Positions 1 to 6,967 of a DNA stretch of 13,622 nucleotides are shown here, piece after piece; the first letter of the stretch is position 1, and the number at the start of each line of letters is the position of its first letter. The notes below the pieces were generated by a model that was not told the origin of the DNA, did no database searches, and worked only from the letters and a program-made list of their open reading frames with translations. Made by a program: the position numbers and the translations under genes. Location of the stretch: contig JAQUGA010000047.1 in the NCBI GenBank assembly GCA_028684405.1, positions 1 to 13,622 of the forward strand, given 5' to 3'. This stretch comes from Bacteroidales bacterium (lineage in GTDB: Bacteria; Bacteroidota; Bacteroidia; Bacteroidales; WCHB1-69).

Positions 1-401
1 GTTAAATTTGTTGACATTTTTTTACACGCATCCACCACAGCATCAATATTCATCTTATCGCCTCCACTTTCAAAAACTTTCCAGAATAGGAATTTGCGTT
101 TTTTCAAAAAGTTTGGAGTTCCAAGCATCAGCAAAAATTTTCTAATTTCGGGTTGAAACACAACCAAAAGTGCAATGACTCCAACACTGATAAATTGTCC
201 AAATATCTCGGACAACAGTTCCATTTCGAGCAAATCAACCGTTTTCCAAATGAAAAAAACAGCTATTATGCCTAAAAAAATCTTCATGGCAGCAGTGCCT
301 TTTAGTAAGCGATAGAGCTGATATAACAGGAGAGCAACCAGAAAAATATCGACAAAATCGACTATTTTAAATTCAAGAAAATTGAAAATTGAAAGCATCA
401 T
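1..401 (-). CDS. dacA: Diadenylate cyclase CdaA/DacA, N-terminal part (cut by window edge)
   Basis: This frame, read by eye on the minus strand, gives about 133 residues and runs open off position 1, so the C-terminal half is missing. It begins MMLSIFNFLEFKIVDFVDIF; two ATGs lie in tandem (401 and 398) and either could be used. Three hydrophobic segments follow, at about residues 16-34, 38-54 and 66-82. The stretch VGVIALLVVFQPEIRKFL just after the third is characteristic of the membrane-anchored CdaA (TIGR00159, DisA_N) family. These enzymes make the second messenger c-di-AMP from two ATP at the inner membrane and are tied to cell-wall and potassium/osmotic homeostasis. The catalytic DGA and RHR motifs would lie beyond the window. 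In many Bacteroidota folP lies just upstream of this gene; here fumC does. A good -7 box sits 23 bases before the start, so it probably has its own promoter. Confidence 0.88.
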   Translation of the reverse strand, partial: MMLSIFNFLEFKIVDFVDIFLVALLLYQLYRLLKGTAAMKIFLGIIAVFFIWKTVDLLEMELLSEIFGQFISVGVIALLVVFQPEIRKFLLMLGTPNFLKKRKFLFWKVFESGGDKMNIDAVVDACKKMSTNL

Positions 402-423
402 TGGTTGACATCGTTTAATTTTG

Positions 424-431
424 CAAAACTA
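424..431 (-). promoter_or_regulatory. Bacteroidota-type -7 box for dacA
   Basis: Read on the minus strand this is TAGTTTTG, an exact match to the Bacteroidota -7 consensus TAnnTTTG. It lies 23 bases upstream of the first dacA ATG. No convincing -33 TTG element is visible at the usual distance upstream; that stretch is a T-rich run from the putative fumC terminator. Confidence 0.5.
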
Positions 432-440
432 GTGTAAAAA

Positions 441-481
441 ACCTAAAAAGCTTGTTTATTTTGCGTTAATAAACTTTAAGC
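441..481 (-). terminator. Possible intrinsic terminator of the arsC-like/fumC operon
   Basis: On the minus strand GCTTAAAGTTTATT and AATAAACAAGC form an imperfect stem: 7 perfect pairs (GTTTATT/AATAAAC) extended by GCTT/AAGC across a small bulge. A TTTTT run follows directly. The stem is AT-rich and therefore weak, but its position after fumC and before the dacA promoter fits a terminator. Confidence 0.4.
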
Positions 482-534
482 AAACTAGAAATTCTTAGTC
501 ACTTAAAAAAATCACTTTCGTCTTCGAGTGAAAT

Positions 535-1914
535 TTATACCATTTTATAAGGATCTACCCACTTGTCAAAATCATTTTCCGATACTCCAGATTGCAAAGC
601 AGCTTCTTTCAAAGTCAAATCCTCGCGAAGTGCTTTTTGAGCTATTTTTGCTGCATTTGAATATCCAATATGCGGATTGAGAGCAGTTACCAGCATCAAA
701 GAATTATTTAAATGTTCTTTTATTTTAGGCAAATTCGGCTCGATGCCTTCTACACAATGCAAACGGAAAGAACGACAGCTGTCTGCCAAAATATTAGCAG
801 AATGAAGAATATTTCGGATAATTAATGGCATAAAAACATTCAGTTGCAAATGTCCTTGCATTCCACCAATGGTAATTGCGTAATCGTTTCCCATTATTTG
901 AGCACACACCATTGTCAAGGCTTCAACTTGCGTGGGATTCACTTTTCCAGGCATAATCGATGAGCCTGGTTCGTTGGCTGGAATGTGTATTTCGCCCAAG
1001 CCGCATCTCGGACCCGAAGCCAATAAACGAATATCATTGGCAATTTTCATCAAACTCACAGCGGTATTTTTCAAAGTAGATGAAACATGAACAAAACTAT
1101 CGAGAGTAGCCATATGCGTTGCTTTACATTCTGCGGGTTTAAATGTGAAGCCCATTTCTTTGGAGAGAAATTCAGCAGCAAGAATATCGTAGTTTTTCGG
1201 AGCATTTAATTGGCTGCCCGTAGCTGTCCCGCCAATGGGTAGCTCGGTCAGTAATTCGCTAGAATAGATCAGCAATTCTAAAGATGTTTTAAGCTGGTCG
1301 GCAAACGACTTCATCTCTTGCCCTAAAGTTACTGGCGTGGCGTCCATCATATGTGTTCTACCAGTTTTGACGACATTGGCAAAGTTTAATGCTTTTTCGG
1401 CAAATACTTTTTGGAGCAGACTTAATTCAGGAATGGTTTTCGTTTGCAAAGTTTTGTAGGCCGCAATTCTCATTGCCGTAGGAAAAACATCATTGGTAGA
1501 TTGTGACTTATTGACATCATCGTTGGGATGAACAAAAAGAGGCTGTTCGCCGATTTTTCCATATTTCAGAAACTGAATTCGATTGGCAATAACTTCGTTT
1601 AAATTCATATTGGTTTGCGTGCCAGAGCCTGTTTGCCAAATAACCAAAGGAAACTGATCATTGTGCTCTTCGTTGATAATTTCGTCGCAAACTTGATGAA
1701 TTAAATTCATTTTATTTTCATCCAAAATATCGCATTTGAAATTTGCAAACGAAGCCGCTTTTTTCACCCTAGCCATGGCTTTGATTAGTTCTAATGGCAT
1801 TTTTTCGTCGCCAATTTTAAAATTTTCAAACGAACGTTGAGTTTGGGCAGCCCAATATTTCTCTTCGGAAACATTAATCTCTCCCATCGAATCTTTTTCT
1901 ATTCTAATTTTCAT
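535..1914 (-). CDS. fumC: Fumarate hydratase, class II
   Basis: A 459-residue protein of the fumarase/aspartase superfamily, full length for class II fumarase. It interconverts fumarate and L-malate in the cytoplasmic TCA cycle, without an iron-sulfur cluster. The superfamily signature GSSIMPGKVNP lies at residues 317-327 and carries the flexible-loop serine. The substrate-site stretch GSGTQTNMNLNEV is at about 96-108 and STNDVFPTAMR at 139-149. GRTHMMDATPVTLGQE (185-200) has the catalytic histidine H188; aspartase has glutamine at this point, so fumarase is preferred over AspA. The ATG overlaps the stop of the upstream arsC-like gene by four bases (ATGA), so the two are probably co-transcribed and translationally coupled. 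Some anaerobic Bacteroidota use fumarase in the reductive branch to succinate, but direction cannot be told from sequence. Confidence 0.95.
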   Translation of the reverse strand: MKIRIEKDSMGEINVSEEKYWAAQTQRSFENFKIGDEKMPLELIKAMARVKKAASFANFKCDILDENKMNLIHQVCDEIINEEHNDQFPLVIWQTGSGTQTNMNLNEVIANRIQFLKYGKIGEQPLFVHPNDDVNKSQSTNDVFPTAMRIAAYKTLQTKTIPELSLLQKVFAEKALNFANVVKTGRTHMMDATPVTLGQEMKSFADQLKTSLELLIYSSELLTELPIGGTATGSQLNAPKNYDILAAEFLSKEMGFTFKPAECKATHMATLDSFVHVSSTLKNTAVSLMKIANDIRLLASGPRCGLGEIHIPANEPGSSIMPGKVNPTQVEALTMVCAQIMGNDYAITIGGMQGHLQLNVFMPLIIRNILHSANILADSCRSFRLHCVEGIEPNLPKIKEHLNNSLMLVTALNPHIGYSNAAKIAQKALREDLTLKEAALQSGVSENDFDKWVDPYKMV

Positions 1915-2270
1915 TTTTTTTGTTTTGAAATTAATTCAAATACTCTTTCAGGCGGACGGCAAACAACGCCTTGATATCCTCTTGTAACGATAGGTCGCTC
2001 GATAAGTTTATGGTTTTCAACCAATATTTGAATCCACTCTTCTCTCGAAAAATTTTTATTTTTAAATTGGGAAATATAAAGAGGATCCTTTTTGCGAATG
2101 ATATCCAAAGGCTCAACATTTAATAAATTTAATAAATCTGCTAGTTTTTGGTGCGAAAATTTAGTTTTTGTGTAATCTACAATCTGTATTTCATTTTGGG
2201 TTGCATTTTTCAAATCTGCCAATACCTGCCGACTGATTTTGCATCGAGGATTGTGATAAATAGTATACAT
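1911..2270 (-). CDS. ArsC/YfgD-family thioredoxin-fold thiol protein
   Basis: A 119-residue protein of the ArsC branch of the ArsC/Spx family (thioredoxin fold). The N-terminus MYTIYHNPRCKISR places the single catalytic-type cysteine at residue 10. Near the C-terminus, ERPIVTRGYQGVVCRPPE matches the conserved ArsC/YfgD segment whose arginine binds the oxyanion. The ATG at 2270 is chosen because it gives the usual family start; the frame extends upstream to a TTG at 2315, but those 15 extra residues are unlike the family. No arsR, arsB/acr3 or arsM gene is nearby and the partner is fumarase, so true arsenate reductase activity is unproven. YfgD-like proteins are commonly annotated as arsenate reductases without test. 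The stop overlaps the fumC ATG. I found no exact TAnnTTTG box upstream of it. Confidence 0.82.
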   Translation of the reverse strand: MYTIYHNPRCKISRQVLADLKNATQNEIQIVDYTKTKFSHQKLADLLNLLNVEPLDIIRKKDPLYISQFKNKNFSREEWIQILVENHKLIERPIVTRGYQGVVCRPPERVFELISKQKK

Positions 2271-2695
2271 TGTAAGTTGTTTTTGAGTTGCATTTTTAAA
2301 AAGTAAAGTTAGCAAAAAAATCTATTAAAAAGCCATAAATTTACAAAACAAGGTATAGAAAAGTCTTTAAAAGGGACATATTTGAGCAAACTCACTGATT
2401 TTCATTACAGAAAAGCTTAGATTTTTTCTGCGTGTTTCATAAAACAAAAACGGAGTACGAAAACAGATTATAGCTTTAAACATTGTTTTTTATTACGGAA
2501 CAAGATGTTGATTATCAGTCATTTAAACCAAACAATAAGTATATTTTAACAATAAATCTTGATTTTTACTGATATTTTGATACTATCTGTATATTTATTT
2601 TCTGTTATAAATCAATAAAATATAAGAAAGGTGTCAACAAATTTTATATTTTTGCTGAAAAGAAGTTAATTGGAAGACCGAAAAAAATTTCGATT
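2271..2695. other. Divergent intergenic spacer (arsC-like / lysine operon)
   Basis: This is the longest gene-free stretch, 425 bases and very AT-rich. I see no convincing ORF, tRNA or riboswitch. It must hold promoters in both directions; only the rightward -7 box (2647-2654) is clear. A 7-bp-stem inverted repeat (CAGAAAA at 2408-2414, TTTTCTG at 2424-2430) lies mid-spacer without a following T-run. A spaced dyad TTGTT-N11-AACAA lies at 2483-2503. An AT-only imperfect dyad spans about 2590-2622. Any of these could bind a regulator of the fermentation operon, but none matches a site I can name. Confidence 0.5.
2647..2654 (+). promoter_or_regulatory. Bacteroidota-type -7 box for the lysine-fermentation operon
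   Basis: TATTTTTG exactly matches the consensus TAnnTTTG and ends 41 bases before the ATG of the first operon gene. The -33 region is not clear. The leader just before the start codon is A-rich (GAAAAAAATTTCG), as usual in Bacteroidota, with no strong Shine-Dalgarno site. Confidence 0.5.
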
Positions 2696-3337
2696 ATGAA
2701 TAAAAAAGTAAGTATTGAAGAGGCCGTTTCCAAAATTAAAGACGGCATGACCATTATGATTGGTGGTTTTTTGGGAAATGGTTCGCCACATAAAGTGATT
2801 GAAGCCATTTCAAAAACAAATGTCAAAAATTTAACGGTAATCTGTAATGATACCAGTTTTCCCGACAAAGGCGTTGGAATTTTGATTGTTAACAAACAAG
2901 TTAAAAAAGTGATTACTTCTCACATTGGCACCAATCCATCAACGATGGATCAACTTAATGCCAAAGAGATTGAAGTAGAATTTAACCCTCAAGGCACCCT
3001 TGCTGAACGGATTCGCTCGGGCGGAGCTGGTTTGGGTGGCGTACTAACTCCTACGGGCATTGGAACTGTTGTTGCCGAAGGCAAAGACATTATCACCGTA
3101 GACGGTAAAGAATTTTTGTTGGAAAAACCTATTTTTGCTGATGTTGCCATTATTGCAGCCAGTTATGGCGACGAAGAAGGGAATTTAGTATATTTGGGTA
3201 CTTCTCAAAACTTTAATCCTATAATGGCAACAGCTGCTAATATTGTTATTGCTGAAGTAGACGAAATTAAAAAAACAGGATCTATTCCAAAAGAATGCGT
3301 ACATACCCCAAAGATTTTTGTTGATTTTATCGTGTAA
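2696..3337 (+). CDS. CoA-transferase alpha subunit (AtoD/CtfA-like)
   Basis: A 213-residue class I CoA-transferase subunit A, normal length for AtoD/CtfA/ScoA. The N-terminal glycine-rich stretch GGFLGNGSP is at about residues 23-31. The middle segment ERIRSGGAGLGGVLTPTGIGT (about 104-124) is the hallmark of this subunit. In lysine fermentation the alpha-beta enzyme moves CoA from butyryl-CoA (or acetyl-CoA) to the acetoacetate released by Kce. The catalytic glutamate sits on the beta subunit, and no beta gene is present: the next gene, 24 bases on, is an aminotransferase. The partner must be encoded elsewhere. A split arrangement is, as I recall, also seen in the Porphyromonas lysine cluster. 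The exact acyl donor cannot be read from sequence. The ATG at 2696 follows an A-rich leader. Confidence 0.88.
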   Translation: MNKKVSIEEAVSKIKDGMTIMIGGFLGNGSPHKVIEAISKTNVKNLTVICNDTSFPDKGVGILIVNKQVKKVITSHIGTNPSTMDQLNAKEIEVEFNPQGTLAERIRSGGAGLGGVLTPTGIGTVVAEGKDIITVDGKEFLLEKPIFADVAIIAASYGDEEGNLVYLGTSQNFNPIMATAANIVIAEVDEIKKTGSIPKECVHTPKIFVDFIV

Positions 3338-3361
3338 AATTAAAAACCAAAAAAAAACATC

Positions 3362-4618
3362 ATGAACGAAATTCCAAAATTAAACCTCACAAACTCCATG
3401 AAGGAGTACGAGTATGCTAAGACCCTTATTCCAGGCGCCGTAGCTGGAATTCGTCGTCCCTACAATTTTGTCGAAGGAGAATATCCCATTTATTTCGATA
3501 CTGGAAAAGGGGGTAGAGTTACTGACATTGATGGCAATGAATACATCGACTATTTATGTGCATATGGACCGATGATAATCGGGAACCGTGAAACAGAGAT
3601 TGACGACGCTGTGATTGCTCAAATTCAAGACAAAGGCTTTTGCTTTTCATTAACGCAAAAGTATCAGAACATGTTGGCAAAAAAATTAACCGAAATTATT
3701 CCTTGCTCCGAAATGAGCGTTTTTGTTTGTACCGGTTCTGACGCTACTACATTATCTATTCGTATTGCCCGTTCGTATACCAATAAAAAAACAATTTTAC
3801 GATGCGGATATCACGGATGGCACGACTGGTGTGTGGAAGTGAAAGGCGGCATTCCTGAAAAATTATGGGAAGATGTTCATGAGTTTGAATACAACAACAT
3901 CGAAAGCCTCGAAAACACTCTTAAAGCAAACAAAGGAGATATTGCAGCAGTAATTATTACTCCTTTCGGACATCCACTAGCCATGGAAATGGAAGAACCC
4001 AAGCCAGGTTATTTGGAAAAGGTAAAAGAGTTGGCGAAGCAATATGGTGCAGTCCTTATTTTTGACGAAATCAGAACTGGTTTTAGAGTTTCAATGGGTG
4101 GTGCTCAAGCCTATTATGGGGTTACTCCCGACCTTGCTGTTTTTGGAAAAGCAATGGCAAACGGATATCCCATTGGAGCCGTTACTGGAAAAGCTGAAAT
4201 AATGAAAGAATGTGAAAAAAACGTTTTCGTTTCTTCTACTTTTTTCCCAAACAGCCTTAGTTATGTTGCTGCTCTTAAAACCATTGAAATATTAGAAAGA
4301 GACAATATCCTTGGTCAAATTTGGGAAAAAGGAACATATTTCAACAATAAAATTGCAAAATTAATTGACAAATACAATGTGGGTGCTCGTATTTCTGGAA
4401 TTCCACCGATGATGTTTATCACTTTTGATAAAGACGAGGAAAAACAGTATAAAAATAAACGCACCGATTTTTATACTCAATTAATACGTCGCAAGGTATT
4501 CCTTCAGCCATTTCATCATGGCTATATATGTGCACGTCATACCCAAGAAGATTTAGATTACACTCTAAAAGCCATCGAAGAATCACTGCTGTATATTCGT
4601 GAAAAATATTATAAATAA
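3362..4618 (+). CDS. kat: 3-aminobutyryl-CoA aminotransferase (class III, PLP)
   Basis: A 418-residue class III (fold type I) aminotransferase resembling glutamate-1-semialdehyde aminomutase. Visible landmarks are CTGSDATTLSIRIAR (123-137; phosphate-binding loop), YHGWHDW (150-156; aromatic stacking on PLP), FDEIRTGFR (234-242; D235 contacts the pyridine nitrogen) and AVFGKAMANGYPIGA (259-273; K263 is the expected Schiff-base lysine). Its place between a CoA-transferase and kce argues against haem synthesis. It matches the acyl-CoA beta-transaminase described from an anaerobic-digester metagenome (Candidatus Cloacimonas and relatives; EC 2.6.1.111), which turns 3-aminobutyryl-CoA plus 2-oxoglutarate into acetoacetyl-CoA plus glutamate, in place of the ammonia lyase Kal. 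That assignment rests on family resemblance and context. The ATG at 3362 is preceded by an A-rich tract. Confidence 0.82.
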   Translation: MNEIPKLNLTNSMKEYEYAKTLIPGAVAGIRRPYNFVEGEYPIYFDTGKGGRVTDIDGNEYIDYLCAYGPMIIGNRETEIDDAVIAQIQDKGFCFSLTQKYQNMLAKKLTEIIPCSEMSVFVCTGSDATTLSIRIARSYTNKKTILRCGYHGWHDWCVEVKGGIPEKLWEDVHEFEYNNIESLENTLKANKGDIAAVIITPFGHPLAMEMEEPKPGYLEKVKELAKQYGAVLIFDEIRTGFRVSMGGAQAYYGVTPDLAVFGKAMANGYPIGAVTGKAEIMKECEKNVFVSSTFFPNSLSYVAALKTIEILERDNILGQIWEKGTYFNNKIAKLIDKYNVGARISGIPPMMFITFDKDEEKQYKNKRTDFYTQLIRRKVFLQPFHHGYICARHTQEDLDYTLKAIEESLLYIREKYYK

Positions 4619-4690
4619 TTGACTTAAAAATCATTACATCAAGACATTTATTATTGAAAGTCCTTTTGTAATCCTAAAAAAATCAATACT

Positions 4691-5515
4691 ATGGAGAAAT
4701 TAATTATCACTGCTGCCATTTGTGGTGCAGAAGTTTTAAAAGAACACAATCCCGCCATACCATATACCATCGAAGAGTGCGTTCGGGAAGCTAAATCGGC
4801 ATACGATGCTGGAGCCAGCCTCATTCACCTACATGTACGTTGGGATGATGGAACACCTACACAGGATAAAAATCGTTTTAAAGCAGTTATGGATGCCATT
4901 TGGGCTGAAATCCCAGACGTTATCATTCAACCATCCACCGGTGGAGCTGTTGGCATGACGGACGATGAACGCTTGCAACCTACAGAATTAAACCCAGAAA
5001 TGGCAACTCTTGACTGTGGTACTTTAAATTTTGGGGGTGATGAAGTTTTTATGAACACCGAAAACACCATAAAATATTTTGCAGAAAAAATGATTGAAAG
5101 AAATATCAAACCCGAATTGGAATGCTTTGACAAAAGTATGATTGATATGGCTTTACGTCTGCACAAAAAAGGATTTATCAAATCACCGATGCATTTTGAC
5201 TTTGTAATGGGCGTTAATGGTGGCATTGATGGCACTTTGCGTGATTTTATGTTCTTACGAGGTAGCATTCCTTCGGATTCAACATACACCGTAGCTGGCG
5301 TTGGACGCTATGAGTTTCCATTAGCTGTTGCTGCCATAATCGATGGAGGTCACGTTCGTGTAGGATTCGAAGACAACGTTTATTTATCAAAAGGCGTTTT
5401 AGCAAAATCAAATGGAGAATTGGTCGAAAAAGTAGTACGAATGGCCAAAGAGTTTGGACGCGAAATTGCAAATCCTACCGAAGCAAGGAAAATACTAGGA
5501 CTTGCTGCTAAATAA
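4691..5515 (+). CDS. kce: 3-keto-5-aminohexanoate cleavage enzyme (BKACE family)
   Basis: A 274-residue TIM-barrel protein of the DUF849/BKACE family. Kce condenses 5-amino-3-oxohexanoate with acetyl-CoA and splits it into acetoacetate and 3-aminobutyryl-CoA, using Zn2+. The metal-site HLH is at residues 46-48 (SLIHLHVRWDDG), the same positions I recall for the characterised Kce. E14 (ICGAEVLKEHNP) corresponds to the glutamate that binds the substrate amino group and helps set Kce apart from other BKACE members. Near the C-terminus GGHVRVGFEDN supplies R223, E227 and D228, matching the catalytic arginine and the glutamate/aspartate pair. The 72-base gap from kat has no exact -7 box or hairpin, so read-through from the upstream promoter is likely. 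Confidence is strengthened by the neighbouring kdd. Confidence 0.94.
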   Translation: MEKLIITAAICGAEVLKEHNPAIPYTIEECVREAKSAYDAGASLIHLHVRWDDGTPTQDKNRFKAVMDAIWAEIPDVIIQPSTGGAVGMTDDERLQPTELNPEMATLDCGTLNFGGDEVFMNTENTIKYFAEKMIERNIKPELECFDKSMIDMALRLHKKGFIKSPMHFDFVMGVNGGIDGTLRDFMFLRGSIPSDSTYTVAGVGRYEFPLAVAAIIDGGHVRVGFEDNVYLSKGVLAKSNGELVEKVVRMAKEFGREIANPTEARKILGLAAK

Positions 5516-5581
5516 AATGTTTTAATACATTAGCATTGATTTATAGAGTTTTGTAGAAAAATAATCATAAATTTAATAACA

Positions 5582-5607
5582 ATGGTTAACCAAAAAAGAT
5601 TAACCAT
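5582..5607 (+). promoter_or_regulatory. 8-bp inverted repeat over the kdd start codons
   Basis: ATGGTTAA (5582-5589) and TTAACCAT (5600-5607) are perfectly complementary, separated by 10 bases (CCAAAAAAGA). The first arm begins with one in-frame ATG and the second arm contains the AT of the next ATG (5606), so a hairpin in the mRNA would hide both candidate starts and leave the A-rich bases in the loop. The first arm also overlaps the palindrome GGTTAACC. Whether this regulates translation or is chance is unknown. Confidence 0.35.
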
Positions 5608-6664
5608 GAATAAAACAGTTATGCAGAAAATAGGAAACAAATACGGACTACACAGAGTTCTTGAACCTGTAGGTGTTTTGCCACAACCGGCAAAAAGAAT
5701 TGACAACAACATGGATGAGATTTATGACAATGAAATCTTAATCAATGTGCAAACCTTGAATATTGATTCGGCAAGCTTCACTCAAATTGAGGAACAAGCT
5801 GGTGGCGACCATGCTAAAATTGCTGAAATAATGCTAGACATCGTTGCAAAACAAGGGAAACACCGCAATCCAGTAACGGGTTCGGGGGGCATGCTTCTAG
5901 GTACGGTAGAAAAAATCGGAGATGCTATTAAAGACACTATCGACTTGAAAGTGGGCGATAAAATAGCCACATTGGTTTCTTTGTCTCTGACCCCATTGCG
6001 TATTGACAAAATCAAAGAAATTCGCCCAGACATCGACCAAGTTGACATTGATGGAAAAGCAATTCTTTTTGAAAGTGGAATTTATGCTAAAATCCCAACT
6101 GATATGCCCGAAGGACTTGTACTTTCAGCATTAGATGTTGCTGGAGCACCAGCACAAACAGCCAAGTTGGTAAAGCCAGGAGATACTGTTTTAATTATTG
6201 GAGCAGGTGGTAAATCAGGAATGCTTTGCTGTTACGAAGCAAAAAAACGTGCAGGCGTAACAGGTAAAGTAATTGGAATAACCCATAGCGACAGAAGCAC
6301 TAAACGCTTAGAAGCTCTAGGGTTTTGCGACCATGTTTTCCCTGCTGATGCCACTCAACCAGTAAAAGTTTTAGAAATGGTAGAAAAACTCACCAATGGC
6401 GAAATGGCTGACGTTTGCATAAATAATGTAAACATTACCGATACCGAAATGACCAGTATTTTATGTACTAAAAATACAGGCGTTGTTTATTTCTTCTCTA
6501 TGGCTACTTCTTTTACAAAAGCTGCTTTGGGAGCCGAAGGCGTTGGTAGTGACGTAACCATGATTGTAGGTAATGGATACACGAAAGGGCACGCTGAAAT
6601 TACTTTAGACATCCTTCGTGAAAGCGAAAAAATCAGAAATATTTTTACTGAACTATACGCTTAA
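5606..6664 (+). CDS. kdd: L-erythro-3,5-diaminohexanoate dehydrogenase
   Basis: From this ATG the product is 352 residues, MNKTVMQKIGNKYGLHRV. It oxidatively deaminates (3S,5S)-3,5-diaminohexanoate to 5-amino-3-oxohexanoate with NAD(P)+, supplying the substrate of Kce. The N-terminal stretch NKYGLHRVLEP.GVLPQPA and the later NPVTGSGGMLLGTV are typical of Kdd. A Rossmann nucleotide-binding loop VLIIGAGGKSGM lies about residue 195-206, in a medium-chain-dehydrogenase-like layout. Three in-frame ATGs are possible: 5582 (360 aa), 5606 (352 aa) and 5621 (347 aa, MQKIGNKYG). I chose 5606 because the extra MVNQKRLT is unlike the family and an A-rich run precedes 5606; 5621 remains possible. It is the last gene of the operon and is followed by a strong terminator. 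Confidence 0.93.
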   Translation: MNKTVMQKIGNKYGLHRVLEPVGVLPQPAKRIDNNMDEIYDNEILINVQTLNIDSASFTQIEEQAGGDHAKIAEIMLDIVAKQGKHRNPVTGSGGMLLGTVEKIGDAIKDTIDLKVGDKIATLVSLSLTPLRIDKIKEIRPDIDQVDIDGKAILFESGIYAKIPTDMPEGLVLSALDVAGAPAQTAKLVKPGDTVLIIGAGGKSGMLCCYEAKKRAGVTGKVIGITHSDRSTKRLEALGFCDHVFPADATQPVKVLEMVEKLTNGEMADVCINNVNITDTEMTSILCTKNTGVVYFFSMATSFTKAALGAEGVGSDVTMIVGNGYTKGHAEITLDILRESEKIRNIFTELYA

Positions 6665-6682
6665 ATCTATTCTTGTAATATA

Positions 6683-6720
6683 CTTAAAAGGCACTTCTGA
6701 AAACAGAAGTGCCTTTTAAG
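6683..6720. terminator. Strong hairpin terminator between convergent kdd and xseB
   Basis: CTTAAAAGGCACTTCTG (6683-6699) and CAGAAGTGCCTTTTAAG (6704-6720) form a perfect 17-bp stem with an AAAA loop. The A-run at the base of the left arm and the T-run in the right arm give a U-tract in either direction. It lies between the stop of kdd and the stop of xseB on the other strand, so it probably ends both operons. Confidence 0.92.
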
Positions 6721-6748
6721 CTTCATTTCAAATGAATTAAATTCGATA

Positions 6749-6967
6749 TTACGACTTTGCTAAAGGGGAAATATCATCCAATACTTTTTGAACATCCTCT
6801 TCGGTTTGGGTCAGTTTTTTATTGCAAAAATGAATCAATTCGGCAGCTCTTTTTACTTTTTCAGAAAGCTCATCCACCGATATTTCAGCGTTTTCAATAT
6901 CTTGTACAATTTGTTCCAATTCGGAAGCCGCTTCCGTATATTTCATTTTCGAATCTTCAGTTTTCAT
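6749..6967 (-). CDS. xseB: Exodeoxyribonuclease VII small subunit
   Basis: A 72-residue, strongly charged helical protein, the normal size for XseB. KYTEAASELEQIVQDIENAEISVDEL carries the family pattern (an LE.I...LE motif followed by a short helix), then a second helix with the typical ...CN.KL...E..V segment. XseB binds in several copies to XseA to form exonuclease VII, which degrades single-stranded DNA into short oligonucleotides and acts in repair. The ATG at 6967 overlaps the end of xseA by 11 bases, which is common for this gene pair and implies coupled translation. Last gene of its operon. Confidence 0.93.
   Translation of the reverse strand: MKTEDSKMKYTEAASELEQIVQDIENAEISVDELSEKVKRAAELIHFCNKKLTQTEEDVQKVLDDISPLAKS

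Noticed and set aside
535..1914. Aspartate ammonia-lyase (aspA) instead of fumarase
   Set aside because: The GRTHMMDATP segment has the fumarase histidine (H188); aspartases have glutamine there.
2271..2315. N-terminal extension of the ArsC-like protein from a TTG at 2315
   Set aside because: The family start is MYTIYHNPRC at 2270; the 15 added residues are not family-like and TTG starts are rare.
2408..2430. Inverted repeat CAGAAAA/TTTTCTG as a terminator
   Set aside because: No T-run follows on either strand and there is no upstream gene in either direction for it to terminate.
2316..2695. A lysine riboswitch upstream of the fermentation operon
   Set aside because: The spacer is too AT-rich and lacks the conserved multi-helix junction of the L box; such elements also normally control lysine synthesis or uptake rather than fermentation in this phylum.
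3362..4618. Reading the aminotransferase as glutamate-1-semialdehyde aminomutase (hemL)
   Set aside because: The fold is shared, but the neighbours are CoA-transferase, kce and kdd with no haem genes, which fits the acyl-CoA beta-transaminase better.
4927..5289. Minus-strand frame inside kce
   Set aside because: It lies wholly inside a clearly conserved plus-strand enzyme gene and has no recognisable protein features; the same holds for the other antisense frames in kce, kdd, xseA and dpp11.
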